Counted from the stretch's first letter, positions 33,243 to 44,529 are shown. The stretch: 64,000 nucleotides of DNA from Triatoma infestans (GCA_011037195.1 JAAEAF010014562.1:40422-104421); one strand, 5' to 3'. A program made the numbers and translations. Notes: a model not told the origin generated them from the letters alone.

Positions 33243-34925
33243 TACAGGTGTCCCATTTAAACGGGCCACTTTTGAAGTAACTCTAAAACGAAGCAAGATA
33301 TCTAAAAAGTGAACATAACGTTTGTTGAAGTATTTTCACTCTAGTTTATGATTGTGTTAATGTTTTTTGATTTTATTGCCGCCTTACAGCTGAAATCGGT
33401 GGTTGAAAGTGACGATTTCCTTTTTGAGCCCCACTTTTTACTACTGTACTGAAAAATTATTATAAAAAAAATGAAGTAAAATGGCGTTAATTTCACTTCA
33501 ATATTTCAAACCGTTGCCGAGATATTCTACCATAAAGATTGAATTTTCTTCATTTTTTTCTTCCTATTTTCTGTTTCGTAAACTGAAATTAAAAGCGGAT
33601 TTTCTTATTAATTTCGAATAAATAAGAGAGTTCAAATGCTGATAAAACTTAAAATCTATTTTAAAACCATAAGGGAATTAAAAATCTGGTAAAACGTCAT
33701 TAAAACAAAACAATTTTCCAGTTTATTTACAAAAATCGAAAAAAAATATTTCCTATTTATTCTAAATGACTTCCTCGGCTTTAACGGCACAACCGCAGTC
33801 TCTGCCCAACATATGAAGTTGCTAATCGTATCATGTCTGCCGGAATTGCTAAGCAGGTTTGGATTAAGTCTTCTCTTAGGTGCTTCTGGATTGTTGGTTT
33901 CTTGGTTTAAAAAATCAAGAGGCTTAAATTTGACGATCTGGAAGGTAATCTTGCCGGGCCCAATCAGCCGTTACTGAACATCTCATTCACTTCTCTCCTC
34001 GCCACTAAGGCATAATGCTCGGGACAACCATCTTGTTGGAACCACATTCTTGTTTTGACATTCAATGGGTCATCCTCCAGCAACTATTGTAACTGTTGGC
34101 GAATAAAGTTAGCGTATTCTTGCCCATTTAAGGTACCTGGCAGAAAGTATGGGCCAATAGTTTTGTCTTCAACCATTCCGCAACAAACATTAACAGATAA
34201 ATGTTCAGTAATCGCTGGATCGGGAGATCAGGGCCAGTAAGCCCCCTCTTGATTTCTCTCTTTGGGGATATCTCGAAGGAAAAATTTATGCCAAGGAATC
34301 TACAACTCCAGAAGCACCTAGAGAAGACCTTATCCAAACCTGCTTAGCAATTCCCGCAGACATGATACGATTAGCAACTTCGGCGCTTGTGCCGTTTAAG
34401 CCGAGGAAGTCATTTTGAATAAATAAATATTTTTTTATCGATTTTTATAAATAAACTGGAATACTGTTTTGTTTTAATGATGTTTTCCCTGATATTTAAG
34501 AAGTCCTTATGGTTTTAAAATAGCTTTTAAGTTTTATCAGCATTTGAACTCTCTTATTCATTCGAAATTAATACGAAAATCCGCTTTTAATTTTAGTTTA
34601 CGAAACAGAAAAACAGAGGAAAAAACGAAGAAAATTGAATATTTATGGTTGAATATCTCGGCAACGGTTTGAAATATTAAAGTGAAATTAACGCCATTTT
34701 ACTTCATTTTTTTTTTTTAATAATTTTTCAGTACAGTAGTAAAAAGTGGGGGTCAAAAAGGAAATCGTCACTTTCAATTACCGATTTCAGGTGTAAGGCG
34801 GCAATAAAATCAAAAAACATTAACACCATCATAAACTAGAGCGAAAATACTTCAACAAATGTTATGTTCACTTTTTAGATATCTTGCTTCGAGTGGCCCG
34901 GTCCGTTTAAATGGGACACCCTGTA
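33243..34925 (-). mobile_element. Tc1/mariner-type DNA transposon, fold-back derivative
   Basis: The ends are TACAGGTGTCCCATTTAAAC and the inverse GTTTAAATGGGACACCCTGT, each flanked by TA, the target duplication of this superfamily. The arms are about 610-660 bp, far longer than normal terminal repeats. Between them (about 34290-33890, minus strand) is a decayed transposase: VNVCCGMVEDKTIGPYFLPG, TLNGQEYANFIRQQLQ, then RMWFQQDGCPEHYAL with the second catalytic Asp. The expected SPDLTPLDFFLWG block is eroded to SSNLSLLIF. The left arm also encodes the transposase C-terminus (LIQTCLAIPADMIRLATSYV). The right arm repeats that region in inverse. It looks like an internal duplication of the 3' half. 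It cannot encode an active enzyme. Confidence 0.85.
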
Positions 34926-34969
34926 TAATAAAATGAAAAAAAATTATTTAAACATTAAATTTTACTTTT

Positions 34970-35200
34970 GTTTCTAAGAATAAATTTAGGCTATCGAGGC
35001 CATTTTCATAAAAAAAAAAATATGTTTCTGGGTTGAAACCGCCGAGTCAGTGGTTTACTAGAAACCCATGTTTCGCCCATATTGCAATGACCTTCTTCAG
35101 CGTAGTTGCACCTTGAAAGCTAATCTTAATCGAGAAAATCGACAAAAAAAAAATTATTCTGAAAAAAGTGATACTTTCGATTGACTGATTTTTGACCAAA
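34970..35200 (-). repeat. Fold-back arm related to 4200-4985
   Basis: Shares GAGTCAGTGGTTTACTAGAA and TTTCGCCCATATTGCAATGA with that repeat. On the minus strand at 35115-35075 it reads GCTGAAGAAGG, TCATTGCAATATG, GGCGAAAC. This is a hammerhead-like CUGAAGA box, a possible stem II, and GAAAC (family E). Pairing is imperfect. Confidence 0.5.
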
Positions 35201-35333
35201 AATCTTATTGGAAATCCCTTGGAAAGATGTTGTGGTTGGATCCACAGAGCTGGGAAAAGTATCAGAGATATAATGAGATGACTATACGGCGACGGCCAGA
35301 GAAGTTTTTAAAGAAAAAGAATTCTTTGTTGCT

Positions 35334-35376
35334 GCTCTACGTTTCGGGTTACCGTTGGTGCCCTTCTTCAGGAGCT
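35334..35376 (-). ncRNA. Hammerhead-like core, family B (intact)
   Basis: Minus strand: GAGCTC, CTGAAGA (box), A, GGGCACC-AACG-GTAACCC (stem II, one bulge), GAAAC, GTA (cleavage expected after A), GAGC (pairs with GCTC). Stem III would be AC-GU with no loop. Such cores are known to work as dimers, because ACGU is self-complementary. Confidence 0.66.
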
Positions 35377-35423
35377 CTGTAAAATTTATAAATTTATACA
35401 GTAATAAAATAAATTTTACAGAA

Positions 35424-35464
35424 CTCCTGAGCAAGAAGGGCACCAATGGTACCCGAAACGTAGA
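35424..35464 (+). ncRNA. Hammerhead-like core, family B (box interrupted)
   Basis: CTGAGCAAGA replaces CTGAAGA (about three extra bases), followed by GGGCACC-AAT-GGTACCC, GAAAC, GTA. Stem II and the GAAAC block are good. The interrupted box predicts inactivity. Confidence 0.55.
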
Positions 35465-35569
35465 CCAACAAAGAATTCTTTTTCTTTAAAAACTTCTCTG
35501 GTCGTCGCCGTACAAACAACTCATTATAATTTTATGGCCTGACGATTTGAATACCATTTAACAGTGATA

Positions 35570-35690
35570 TATTTTCCGTGTTAACCTGCTTCGTTTTGTG
35601 GTCGTCAACCGGTTTTTCAAAGGGCGTTCACCCATCATCAGGATGTTTTGTCAAAACAAGTGTGATAACACAGATTTGCAAAGCAGGAAA
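35570..35690 (-). repeat. Family A arm with decayed hammerhead core
   Basis: TTTTCCGTGTTAACCTGCTT, TTTTGTGGTCGTCAACCGG, then GGGCGTTCACCCATCATCAG, GATGTTTTGTCAAAACAAGT. On the minus strand at 35645-35602 the CTGATGA box and stem II are present. The region after stem II has extra T and A bases around the GAAA block. No matching right arm is seen. Confidence 0.6.
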
Positions 35691-35699
35691 ATCACTACG

Positions 35700-36010
35700 C
35701 CGCCAACCACTTATAAACGCAAACTAACACAAACTCGATGACATTTCCACGACATTAACATCGATACATGAGGGCACAAAAGGATGACGGCTAGACATAT
35801 TTGAACAATTCGAAATATACAAGCATAAGACATAAAAACTTAATATAAATGAACAAATAAAATTCGCTAGTGAACCTTTATTCATCGCCATCTTCCCGCA
35901 ATAAGAATAACAAAAAAAGCGCAATAAACAATACACCTAAATCAATAAGTTTTTTAAGTTTGTATGTACTGTATTGCTGTATGTAAGTTGTGAAAAATAA
36001 GCTTGCTTAT
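35700..36010. other. No gene recognised
   Basis: AT-rich spacer upstream of the RTE-like element. No domain seen. Confidence 0.5.
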
Positions 36011-36779
36011 ACAATTTAATTCCCCGCATGGAGTGATTGAGGCAAGCAATCATCTTGGGGTTAGCAAGCCCACGGGTACCAGCTCATTACACCTTGCCCA
36101 CTCGCCAAAACAGTAAACATCACATAACACGACAACACCCTACATATTCTACAAAGGAAATTACAGGACACACTCTAGGGCTACCTTCCCTGGACCACTG
36201 GCTTTTCAGCCAAGGGGAGTATACCTCTTTAAAAAAACCGTGGTCCTCCAGTGCCTTGGGGGTAGGGCTTGGGGTTAACGTCCCCACCCTGGAAAAACAT
36301 TATTGTTACGAATCGAAAACAAGCAAATTGCCGGACAAATTCAAGGTTGCGACATAGGCGAGAAAATGGACTTTTAAGATTGGCTACTTGGAATGTAAGG
36401 AGTATTTATCAAGCCGGAGCCAGCAGGGTGCTGGAAAAGTAAGTTTTGAGATATGACATAGATATTGCCGCGCTTTAAGAAATCAGATGGAAAGGGTCAG
36501 ATCAAATCAAACTAAAAGATTATACGCTGGTAAATAGTGGCTGGTAGGACCTAGTAATACCTTTGGCACTGGATTCATGATTAGAAATACGATAAAGCAT
36601 GCGTTAATGACATATAAAGCAATAAATGAACGCATATGTTATGCGGAGTAAGAGGCAAATTCCATAATATTTCTCTGATTAGTGTACACGCTCCAACAGA
36701 AGAAAAAGAGGTGGAAGAGAAAGATTAATTCTATAGCGTTTTAGAGAAAATATATGATGAACTTCCAAGCTATGACGCT

Positions 36780-37208
36780 ATGAACACTAATCCAAGCTAT
36801 GAAATAATCCAATGGATGGTGCTCGGAGACTTTAACGCCAATAAAGGGAGAGAAAGTTTCTTTGCTCCTAATATAGGAAGACATAGTAAACACGAGGAGA
36901 CAAGTGAGAATGGGATAAGGCTAGTTGATTTCGCGATAGGCAGAGAACTACGTGTTAGCAGTATGTGTTTTCCACATAGGGAGATACATAAAGTAACTTG
37001 GTTATCCCCGGACTGCACCACCCGAAACCAGATAGATCACGTACTAATTGATGAAAGACATAAGCCTAATATCAGTGATGTCCGCAGCTATAGAGGAGCG
37101 GACTATGACACAGATCACTTTTTGGTGGGAGTAAAGTTTCGGCAAAGGATAGTGAAAGTGACAAAAGGTTATATGGAAAGAGCTAGGAGGATAAGGATGG
37201 ATAGCTGA
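36780..37208 (+). pseudogene. Endonuclease part of the RTE-like element
   Basis: The frame contains MVLGDFNANKGRESFFAPNI and NGIRLVDFAIGRELRVSSMC, VTWLSPDCTTRNQIDHVLID, and RSYRGADYDTDHFLVGVKF. The GDFN, IDHV and SDH-like (TDH) motifs are those of APE-type endonucleases that nick target DNA. The upstream part (WNVRS, an ALxEIRW-like block) is in other frames, so the reading frame is broken at about 36470 and 36730. Confidence 0.82.
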
Positions 37209-37921
37209 ATTTAGAAGAAACGAGGATGCAATTTCAAGAGAAAGTATCAGAACGCCTGAACGCGAGCCACTCAGAAAATACTAGTGTCGATGAGAAATGG
37301 CAGCGAATAAAGCTGGCTCTGAAGGAGGCAGCTGTAGAAGTCCTAGGCTATAAGGAAAGAGATGGTAGACATGATTGGTACAATAGAGAATGCACCCAAG
37401 CAATTGAAGAGAGAAATGAAGCAAGGACCAAACTCTTGAAGAGAAGAACTAGAGCCACGCAGGAGGAGTACAAGAGAAAAAGAAAGATAGCAAAGGATGT
37501 ATGTAGGAAGAAAAAGAGAGCTAGGGAAAAGCAGATAATAGAGGAAATACAACTGCAATATGAAGGAAAAAACAGTAGAAAATTTTATAAGGGTGTCAAA
37601 CAAATAAAGGTTGGATTTACACAGTGCATGGACTTTTGTAAAGATAAAGAAGGAAACATTTTGGGAGCGAGAGCAGATGTAGTGAATAGGTGGGCCGAAT
37701 ACTTCCGTGAAATGCTAAATGTAGTAAGATTAGAAAGTAGAGATATCCCTGATCCTGAAGTAGAAATAAGAGTGGATGAAGCAACGGAAGAAGAGATACC
37801 ACCGGAGAAGGAGGAAATAGAAGAAATGTCCAAGCGCTTAAGAACAATAAGTCGCCAGGAGCTGATGAGATCCCGGCGGAATTACTGAAGTATGGTGGAG
37901 ACAGGCTCATAGAATTCATAC

Positions 37922-38505
37922 ATGACCTCATTCAGCAGATCTGAGTGCATGAAGAGTGGAATACGGCGATGTCCCATATATAAGAAGGGTGACAAGCTAA
38001 ATTGTGCAAATTACAGAGGAATAGCACTTCTGCCGACGCTGTATAAGGTTCTTTCTATAGCAATAAATAACAGATTAACCGTATGGTGTGGAAAAACGAT
38101 CGGAGAATACCAGTGCGGTTTTAGAAAGAACCGATCAACTACATACCTTATATTTTCAGTAAGGCAGATGTTTGAAAAAGCATATAAATATAACATAGAC
38201 CTGCATAATGTTTTCGTTGATTTCAAGCAGCCTATGATTCTTTGCACGGAATGGAACTAATGAAAGCCATGAGAGGTTTGGGAATCCCAATCAAGTTGAT
38301 AGCCCTGGCAGAAATGACTTTAAAAGAAACAAAATGCCGGGTGAAAGTACAAAATGTCCTCTCTGATAGTTTCTCTGTCACTAATGGTTTGAGGCAGGGA
38401 GACCCGCTAGCGCCGGCATTGTTTAATCTAGCACTGGAATGGGCAGTAAGAGCAATAAGGACCAACTCTAAAGGTACTATTTATAATAGACTGACCTAAC
38501 ACCTC
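37922..38505 (+). pseudogene. Reverse transcriptase part of the RTE-like element
   Basis: Two overlapping frames carry the reverse transcriptase fingers and palm: PIYKKGDKLNCANYRGIALL, YKVLSIAINNRL, QCGFRKNRSTTYLIF, VDFKQ (first catalytic Asp, VDFKQAYD-like, at the frame break near 38235), and GLRQGDPLAPALFNLALEWA. The frame changes at about 38240 and there is a TAA near 38498 just before YADD. Confidence 0.85.
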
Positions 38506-39288
38506 GTGTATGCAGACGATGTACACATCACAGGGCGCACTAAAGCAGCATTGGAAGGGGCCTTGGAGGAATTTGAAAGAAAGGCTATGACTCTTGGCTT
38601 GAGAGTCAACGAAAAAACTATTTACATGAGATCATCCAGGAACCAAGCTGCGATGCCTGAGAAGTTGAAAATTAATGTTCATGAGTTCTTAACTGGAGAT
38701 AGTTTCAAATACCTGGGAGCGGTTGTGACGAACAGAAATGAAATAGAAGCCGAAATTAAAGCACGAATAGCTGCTGGCAACAGATGCTTATTTTCATTAG
38801 CGAAGGCTGTTCGCTTAAGAGTTCTGTCACGTGACGCCAAGGTTCTAATATATAGAACTATAATAAGACCAGTTGTAACGTATGCTAGTGAGACGTGGGT
38901 ACTGTCTAAAGAAAGCGAAAGGTTGCTTGGGGTGTGGGAAAGAAAGGTTCTAAGAAAGATATTTGGCCCAAGCTTTGTGAAGGGCCAGTGGAGGATTAGG
39001 AAAAATGAAGAATTGTACCAGCTATACAAGAACGAAGACATCGTGACCTTTATAAAGAAAGGTCGTCTCCGCTGGTTAGGTCATGTGGAGAGAATGGAGG
39101 AGGTTAGACTGCCCAAAAGGCTCCTCTATGGTCGACCCGGTGGTGCTCGCCGGAGAGGAAGACCTCGCTTGCGTTGGCTGGACGATCTCCAAGATGACCT
39201 CACCTCAATGGGTGTTAGGCGGTGGAGAATGAAGGCCAAAGACAGGGATGTATGGCAGAAGCTTGTGGACGAGGCCCGGGTCCTTTAG
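38506..39288 (+). pseudogene. Reverse transcriptase palm/thumb and C-terminus, RTE-like
   Basis: Opens at MYADDVHITGRTKAALEGAL, with the YADD catalytic pair. Then FKYLGAVVTNRNEIEAEIKA (thumb-adjacent motif), KVLIYRTIIRPVVTYASETW and a basic C-terminus RLRWLGHVERMEEVRLPKRL and GRPRLRWLDDLQDD. This 260-codon frame is intact to its stop. Confidence 0.86.
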
Positions 39289-39299
39289 GACTGTAGTGC

Positions 39300-39378
39300 C
39301 ATAATAATAATAATAATAATAATAAAATATATAATAATAATAATAATAATAATATAATAATAATAATAATAATTAATA

Positions 39379-39425
<47 letters not shown>
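39300..39425 (+). repeat. (ATA)n tail of the RTE-like element
   Basis: About 120 bp of ATA/ATT repeats immediately follow the stop codon and short 3' UTR. RTE elements end in such short tandem repeats instead of poly-A. Confidence 0.85.
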
Positions 39426-39426
<1 letters not shown>

Positions 39427-39479
39427 AATTTAATTACAGAAAATTATAGACGTAATATCTTGAATGAATGTAATCACGA

Positions 39480-39600
39480 AATTGGTGCTTTGGGGTTGGT
39501 GCCGCAAAGCTGGAAAGCATCAAACATTTTCCGTGATAGCCTGCTTTGACCTTTGGTCGGGGAACAGGATGTTTGTGGAAGGAGCCTTAGGCTATGACTC
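39480..39600 (-). repeat. Family A outer arm, core deleted
   Basis: GGTTGGTGCCGCAAAGCTGG, AAAGCATCAAACATTTTCCG, TGATAGCCTGCTTTGACCTT then AACAGGATG. It is the family A left arm with the hammerhead block missing. Confidence 0.55.
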
Positions 39601-39609
39601 AGGGTTATG

Positions 39610-40880
39610 ATCCGATTTATCCGGATTAACGTGAATCTTAGCTGGTTAAGACCTGGAGGTCTGGATTCTTGTTCTAATCACGTTAATGTTATTGTTCTTT
39701 GGGATAGCGATATATAAGCCCAGAAAGACTTTAAAGAGCGCAGAATTTGGTTCCACTTCCCACAATTGAATAATAATAATGAGTTTAACTTCCTACGATT
39801 TTCCGTTTTTTTTTAATACTGACAAAACACATACTAAGACCAATTTCTAAAAACCACTTTTTGGGACTCAGCGGACCTCAAAAAAAAAGAAGAAAAAAAA
39901 AGAGGAATTTCTGGCAAAACCTCAATTTGGATGAGTTTTAACATTATCTCTTACAACAGTTAGAGATAGTAAATAAATATGGCGGCCGGTTCTGTGCGGC
40001 CTAGCTTTCTTATTTTTGTGTCCAGGTCATGCTACAAGTTAATTTATACCTTCATGCCTTTATATTTTTTTTTTTTTTATGTAAGCGCAAAAAAAAAAAA
40101 AAAACAATAATAATTAAAACAAAGAAAAGTTGGGAAAATATGGAAGCAATAAAAAAATATGAATAATAAATGAGTTCATATCAAGAAATTAGTAACAAGC
40201 CAATGTCAAAGCATCGCAAGAAAAAATATCCGGCGATAAAAAGAGATTTTCTGTTACAATTTCATCTTGTATGTCACTAAATCATTTCAGCCTTAAATCA
40301 TGTCTCTAAAATTAGGCACACTTAAAAATAAACAAAATCACTTTAACACAACTAGTAGTTTATTATAACTACTCTGTAGTTATGTCAGTTTTGGTCTGCA
40401 ATAACTCGATTCTACTTGGGAATATTTTAATGAAACTGTTATTTAGCCTATACCAGTATATATCTTGATCATATTTAATAATCTATAAAATCGCTTTAAT
40501 AGGCCTGGATGAAAAAAAATGCTGCTAGATCTTAATATTGCATTAGGTCTGAATATGTACCAGATTTTGAAATCTTTTATCCAAAATAAATGACGAGCTT
40601 TAAAATATCCATAAAAATTTACTGCTATAATAAAAATGTAAAAATTTAAGTTTAACTATACTGTTGACTGCAGACTGAATCTATAGAGTTAACGTAAGTA
40701 CTACAGTTCTTCGTTGTTCTATGTATATGAAAAAATAAGCAAGCTAATTGCGTATTTTATGTAAGTTCATACTTTTTATTCCTTTAACTTTCTCTTACTT
40801 GTTTGTTAGATGAAGTATTGCAATTGTGGAACATTTTCTTTATAAAACAGTTTTCTCCGGAAGTACATGTTTTGGGGTTT
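39610..40880. other. No gene recognised
   Basis: AT-rich intron sequence. No domain or other repeat recognised. Confidence 0.5.
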
Positions 40881-40892
40881 CCTGAATACGAA

Positions 40893-41960
40893 AAAAATCT
40901 GGGGTGTGAAACACTCACACTACTTTCTCTTACTCCAGTACTCAAAATTATAACTGACAAATTTTATAGTGTGTGTACCAAATTAATGAAAATCGTCGAC
41001 AACTGAAAAAACTGTTCAGTAAAAGCGCACTTCCGGATTACTAATTCTCATGAAAGTCGGAGTTTTGGTCATCTATTTATTTCTAATTAATTTTGTGTGG
41101 ATGATAGAATTGTATAATCAACTATGATAGCACTTTAAAGAAAAACATAACCCCTACACTTCCCCTAAAAGTGCCCTTAAACGAATTTTCCCAGAGAAAT
41201 GTTTTAAATAAAAGTTGTAGATCTTTGTATGTTTAGTTTATATACGAAGTTTCAAGAAAATCGGCGGAGCTATTTTTGAGAAAATCGCGATAAAGTAAAA
41301 AAATCATTTAGTAAAGTGGTAAAGTAAACGCACTTCCGTTATCCGAATTTTCAAACTCGGAATTTCAACAACCGATTCAATTCTAATTAATATTATTTAG
41401 ATGACAGAATTGTCTACAATCACGGGTGAATAGCACTTTAGATGAAACCAACCCTCCGGTCCCCCTCCCCCAAAAGTACCCTTAAATGAATTTTCTCAGA
41501 GAAATGTTTCAAATAAAAGTTGTAGCTCTTTGTATGTGTAGTTGATATACCAAGATTTAAAGAAAATCGTCAGAGCCATTTTTGAGAAAATCGCAAAAAA
41601 ATAATAAAAAAAACTAGTAAAATGGTACTTCCGCAATTTTGACAGATAACGTCAGATCCCATGGTGATACCTAAACGGAATATCATGTTTCAACTTTCTA
41701 AGGTTTTTTGTTCTTCAGCTATGCCGTTCATATATATATATATATAGATATATATATATATATATTATATATATATTCACGTCACTCACTCACCACAACG
41801 ACACACACACACATGGGGGGGGGAGACCATTTTGCTAAAAGACCACTTTTGTTGGATTCAGGAGACCTCAAAACGGATATTTCCGGTGAAAAACTCGATA
41901 TCGAAAATTTGACACGATTACAATACTGCCACTTACTAGGAGTAAGAGAAAGTAAAAATG
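40893..41960 (+). repeat. Modular repeat M, fullest copy
   Basis: Begins GGTGTGAAACACTCACACTA, CTTTCTCTTACTCCAG and ends TTACTAGGAGTAAGAGAAAG. The terminal ACTTTCTCTTACTCC and GGAGTAAGAGAAAGT are inverted copies. The inside shows three related modules of about 250-330 bp (near 41000, 41320 and 41620). Each pairs CACTTCCG, an AATTCTAATTAAT block, GATGACAGAATTGT, a CCCTTAAATGAATTTTC block, AATAAAAGTTGTAG and AAGAAAATCG. The last module has a different end with GATATTTCCGGTGAAAAACT. A (TA)n run lies at 41728-41775. No ORF is recognised, so it would be non-autonomous. Confidence 0.78.
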
Positions 41961-41999
41961 GAAAAAGTTGGTGTGTGTATGTATGAATGTGTAGGTCAG

Positions 42000-43260
42000 T
42001 ACGATACAAAATCGGACAAAAAAAATAGCAGAAAGCCTGAAACCTGGTATTTTATTTCGAATCTAGCCAGAGTACACGTTAATAAGATTTTCAATAAAAA
42101 TCGGCCAAAAGTACTACTTTTACTGAATAGATTTTTTTCAGTTTTCTGCGTTTTTCTTCAAAATAGCTTCGAAACTGGGTATATCAACTAATATAATCTA
42201 AAAAAAAATAATAATAATAAAAATAAAAAGCTAGATTTTCAATGTATAGCATTTAATCCCGGGGAAATTCCCCGGAAAAGCGGGGTACTGAGGGAATGTG
42301 TATGTGACGTCAGGCTTTCCTCTAAAGTGCCATTTCCTTATATAATACGATTACTATTGTCTATTTAATACTTATACGCTCCTGAGCCGTACCCCGAAGC
42401 AGTAATGTAACGACCAACGGAAGTATGAAAATAGAAGGTATAAAAATATACAGAATCAGAAGTAATAATGTTAGTTGTAATGATAAGGTAAGAGAAGAGA
42501 CAATTATTGACAGAAAGATATATAAAACTGAATTCACTTCGAAGATGATGTAAGCGGAAGCAAGATCGTTGGTACTGGGCCGCGGTGAAGTGACGTAAAG
42601 GGGTTGGTGTAAATGAAGCGTGTGAAAGCTGTTTAGGTGTGAATGTTGTATGTGCGAGTGCAGTAAGATGCCAATGGATGACGCTGAAGAAGGTCTTGAA
42701 GCCGGAAAGGCGATGAAATTAGATGAGTGTTCTTCTTGAACGAGAAAAAGGCGTAAATCAAGTTAATTCTCAGTAAGAGAAATATGCTTACAGCGGATAA
42801 CGCTGGGAGAGTAAGTACACTCGCGAAGGCGAAACAAAATAAGCGAAAAAAAACACTTGATGCACGTAAAAAGTGAACGGCGAATAAACACAGAGCTGTG
42901 TTCTTCACAACAGTAAGAAGAGCAATGAATAATAAGGAACACTAAAGTGAGGGAAGTATGTGAAATTGCGCCGGCGGCAAAAACAACAAAAGAAAAGAGC
43001 GCGATCAGTTAGTTGAACAGGCGGGAAATATAGGTGAAAAGACCGCGTTAAGTTACAGTGAAAAGGCGGGAAACAGAGTTAATCCCTGAAAGAGACCGCA
43101 ACCGAACAATATTAATAAACATTTAATGTATAGTCAAAATTCCTGAGTTCGAAGACAAATCGTTTTACCATCGAAAAATTTCAACTTGAAATTCAGTGTG
43201 AAATTCGGTAATTGCATGATTTGAAGTAGTTACTCCTGAAGTGTGAAACTAAGTCTCTGT
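42000..43260. other. No gene recognised
   Basis: Less AT-rich between 42300 and 43100, with no domain in any frame. A further TAATTAACC-type fragment is not assignable. Confidence 0.5.
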
Positions 43261-43261
43261 A

Positions 43262-43375
43262 CGAGTCTGTGTTGGCACACTGTCTGAAAAGCGCATTCCT
43301 GAAGATGGGCGAACGCCCGAAACCGGTCGATGACCACAAAATGAAGCAGGCTTCCACGGAAAATGTCTCTGAAGT
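43262..43375 (+). repeat. Family A right arm with hammerhead-like core
   Basis: GTTGGCACACTGTCTGAAAA, GCGCATTCCTGAAGATGGGC, then GAACGCCCGAAACCGGTCGA, TGACCACAAAATGAAGCAGG, CTTCCACGGAAAATGTCTCT. The pairing left arm appears about 240 bp away at 43565 but in an outward arrangement. Confidence 0.72.
43299..43332 (+). ncRNA. Hammerhead-like core, family A (CUGAAGA variant)
   Basis: CTGAAGA (N is A), T, GGGC-GAAC-GCCC, GAAAC, CG, GTC, GATGACC. The core is intact. The upstream flank ATTC pairs only partly with GATG, so stem I is weak. Confidence 0.64.
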
Positions 43376-43559
43376 TATTGTAGGGTTAATTTTTTTTTTT
43401 TTTTTTTACAATAACTCTTGATTTGGATTGATATGAAAAATAAAATTTAAAAACAAAAAAAAAATTAAAAATCAGGGCCAATACTAAGGGCCCTGGGATT
43501 TGGGTGGGGTATTGATGAAATCAGGTTTTAAATGGTGTCTAGTCGCAATGACATCCTCT

Positions 43560-43690
43560 TCTTGTTGTGGTGGTTGGTTCCGCACAGCTGGAAAGCATCA
43601 GAGACATTTTCCGTGATAGTCTGCTTCTTTTTGTGGTCATCGCCGGTTTTGGGGCGTTCGCCCATTATCAGGATGTTATTATTACTAGTT
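43560..43690 (-). repeat. Family A left arm with decayed core
   Basis: TTGTTGTGGTGGTTGGTTCC, GCACAGCTGGAAAGCATCAG, AGACATTTTCCGTGATAGTC, TGCTTCTTTTTGTGGTCATC. The minus strand at 43675-43638 gives CATC, CTGATAA (box mutated), T, GGGC-GAAC-GCCC, CAAAAC. Two core positions are altered. Confidence 0.62.
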
Positions 43691-43699
43691 ATACTATGT

Positions 43700-44375
43700 A
43701 ACATATTATTATGTTGGTACAGTTACAGACATAAATCGATCATATTTACACGGATTTCTTCCAAAAAGTGGCATGACAATTCTAGCTGTGTGTGGTCTAG
43801 CGTTAATAATGGATTAGCATGAAACTGTTCTCGGATAAATGGAGCAAACGGTATGGACTGCCTCTAAAAGAATTTCTTCAACATGCCTAGCAGCCTTCTC
43901 CAAATTTATCCTACACCATACACCCATAATTAATAGTATTGCAAAGGAGCACTTCCGCTAGTAGTACATTGAATGAAATTGAATGAAGCCGAGAGGGCAC
44001 TACAGTCAAACAGAGATGGTGATTTGACGAAAAGCTAAGATTCCCGGGTTCCCTGATGCCATCACACCTACTTCTCCCAATTACCTCCCGATCTGTATCT
44101 TAATAAAGGTAATTTAACGATAAAATTAAAAATAAGTGGAATTAAGTAAATCATTACTTACGATGTGTGCGGCAGGACCAGGAAAGCCACACTAAAATTA
44201 ATGTCTACTGTTGTCGGAATGTTTATTCTGCAGAAAGTTAGCAGTCGTTGTGATTAATATAGTTAAAGACATAAATATACCAATGCTAAGCACAAAATAC
44301 ACGGTTATTGTCTTTTTATATAGATAAAAATATAAGTATCCCCAAGTTTTTCTACCGTATGTATATCCGGTGAAA
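43700..44375. other. No gene recognised
   Basis: No recognisable domain. At 44385-44445 a short repeat M end (GGTGAAAACTAG, GAATAAGAGAAAGT) precedes the TM5 exon region. Confidence 0.5.
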
Positions 44376-44529
44376 ACTAGAATTTTAAAAAATTTGAAAA
44401 CATCGGAATACTTCCTTTTTTACCATGAATAAGAGAAAGTAAAAATATTAATAAAAGAGATAGTAATAAATAAAATAATTGCAATAAAAAAGGTCATTAA
44501 AATACTATTTAATTGTTGAAATATCTCAC

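Larger units (their letters stand above)
35265..35535. repeat. Fold-back unit, family B
   Basis: The left arm ATACGGCGACGGCCAGAGAA, AAAGAAAAAGAATTCTTTGT is mirrored by ACAAAGAATTCTTTTTCTTT, TTCTCTGGTCGTCGCCGTAC. The centre has AGCTCTGTAAAATTTAT facing AAATTTTACAGAACTCC. Each arm contains a CUGAAGA-type hammerhead-like core. Confidence 0.82.
36030..39425 (+). mobile_element. RTE-like non-LTR retrotransposon
   Basis: A single-ORF non-LTR element, broken by frameshifts and stops. Order: an APE-type endonuclease from about 36370 (LATWNVRSIYQAGASRVLE) through VLGDFNANKG (36815), TWLSPDCTTRNQIDHVLID and YDTDHFLVGVKF (37110); a basic linker (37226-37888); reverse transcriptase from about 37970 (YKKGDKLNCANYRGIALLPT, QCGFRKNRSTTYLIF, GLRQGDPLAPALFNLALEWA, YADDVHITG at 38508); then a C-terminal zone ending GRPRLRWLDDLQDD near 39200. 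It ends in an (ATA)n simple repeat, typical of RTE elements. The YADD catalytic motif survives. Inserted in a CIRL intron in the opposite direction to the gene. Confidence 0.88.

Noticed and set aside
36780..39288. A domesticated 'craniofacial development protein 2-like' host gene
   Set aside because: Such database names come from RTE endonuclease-reverse transcriptase ORFs. Here the same ORF continues into YADD reverse transcriptase and an (ATA)n tail, so it is a retrotransposon.
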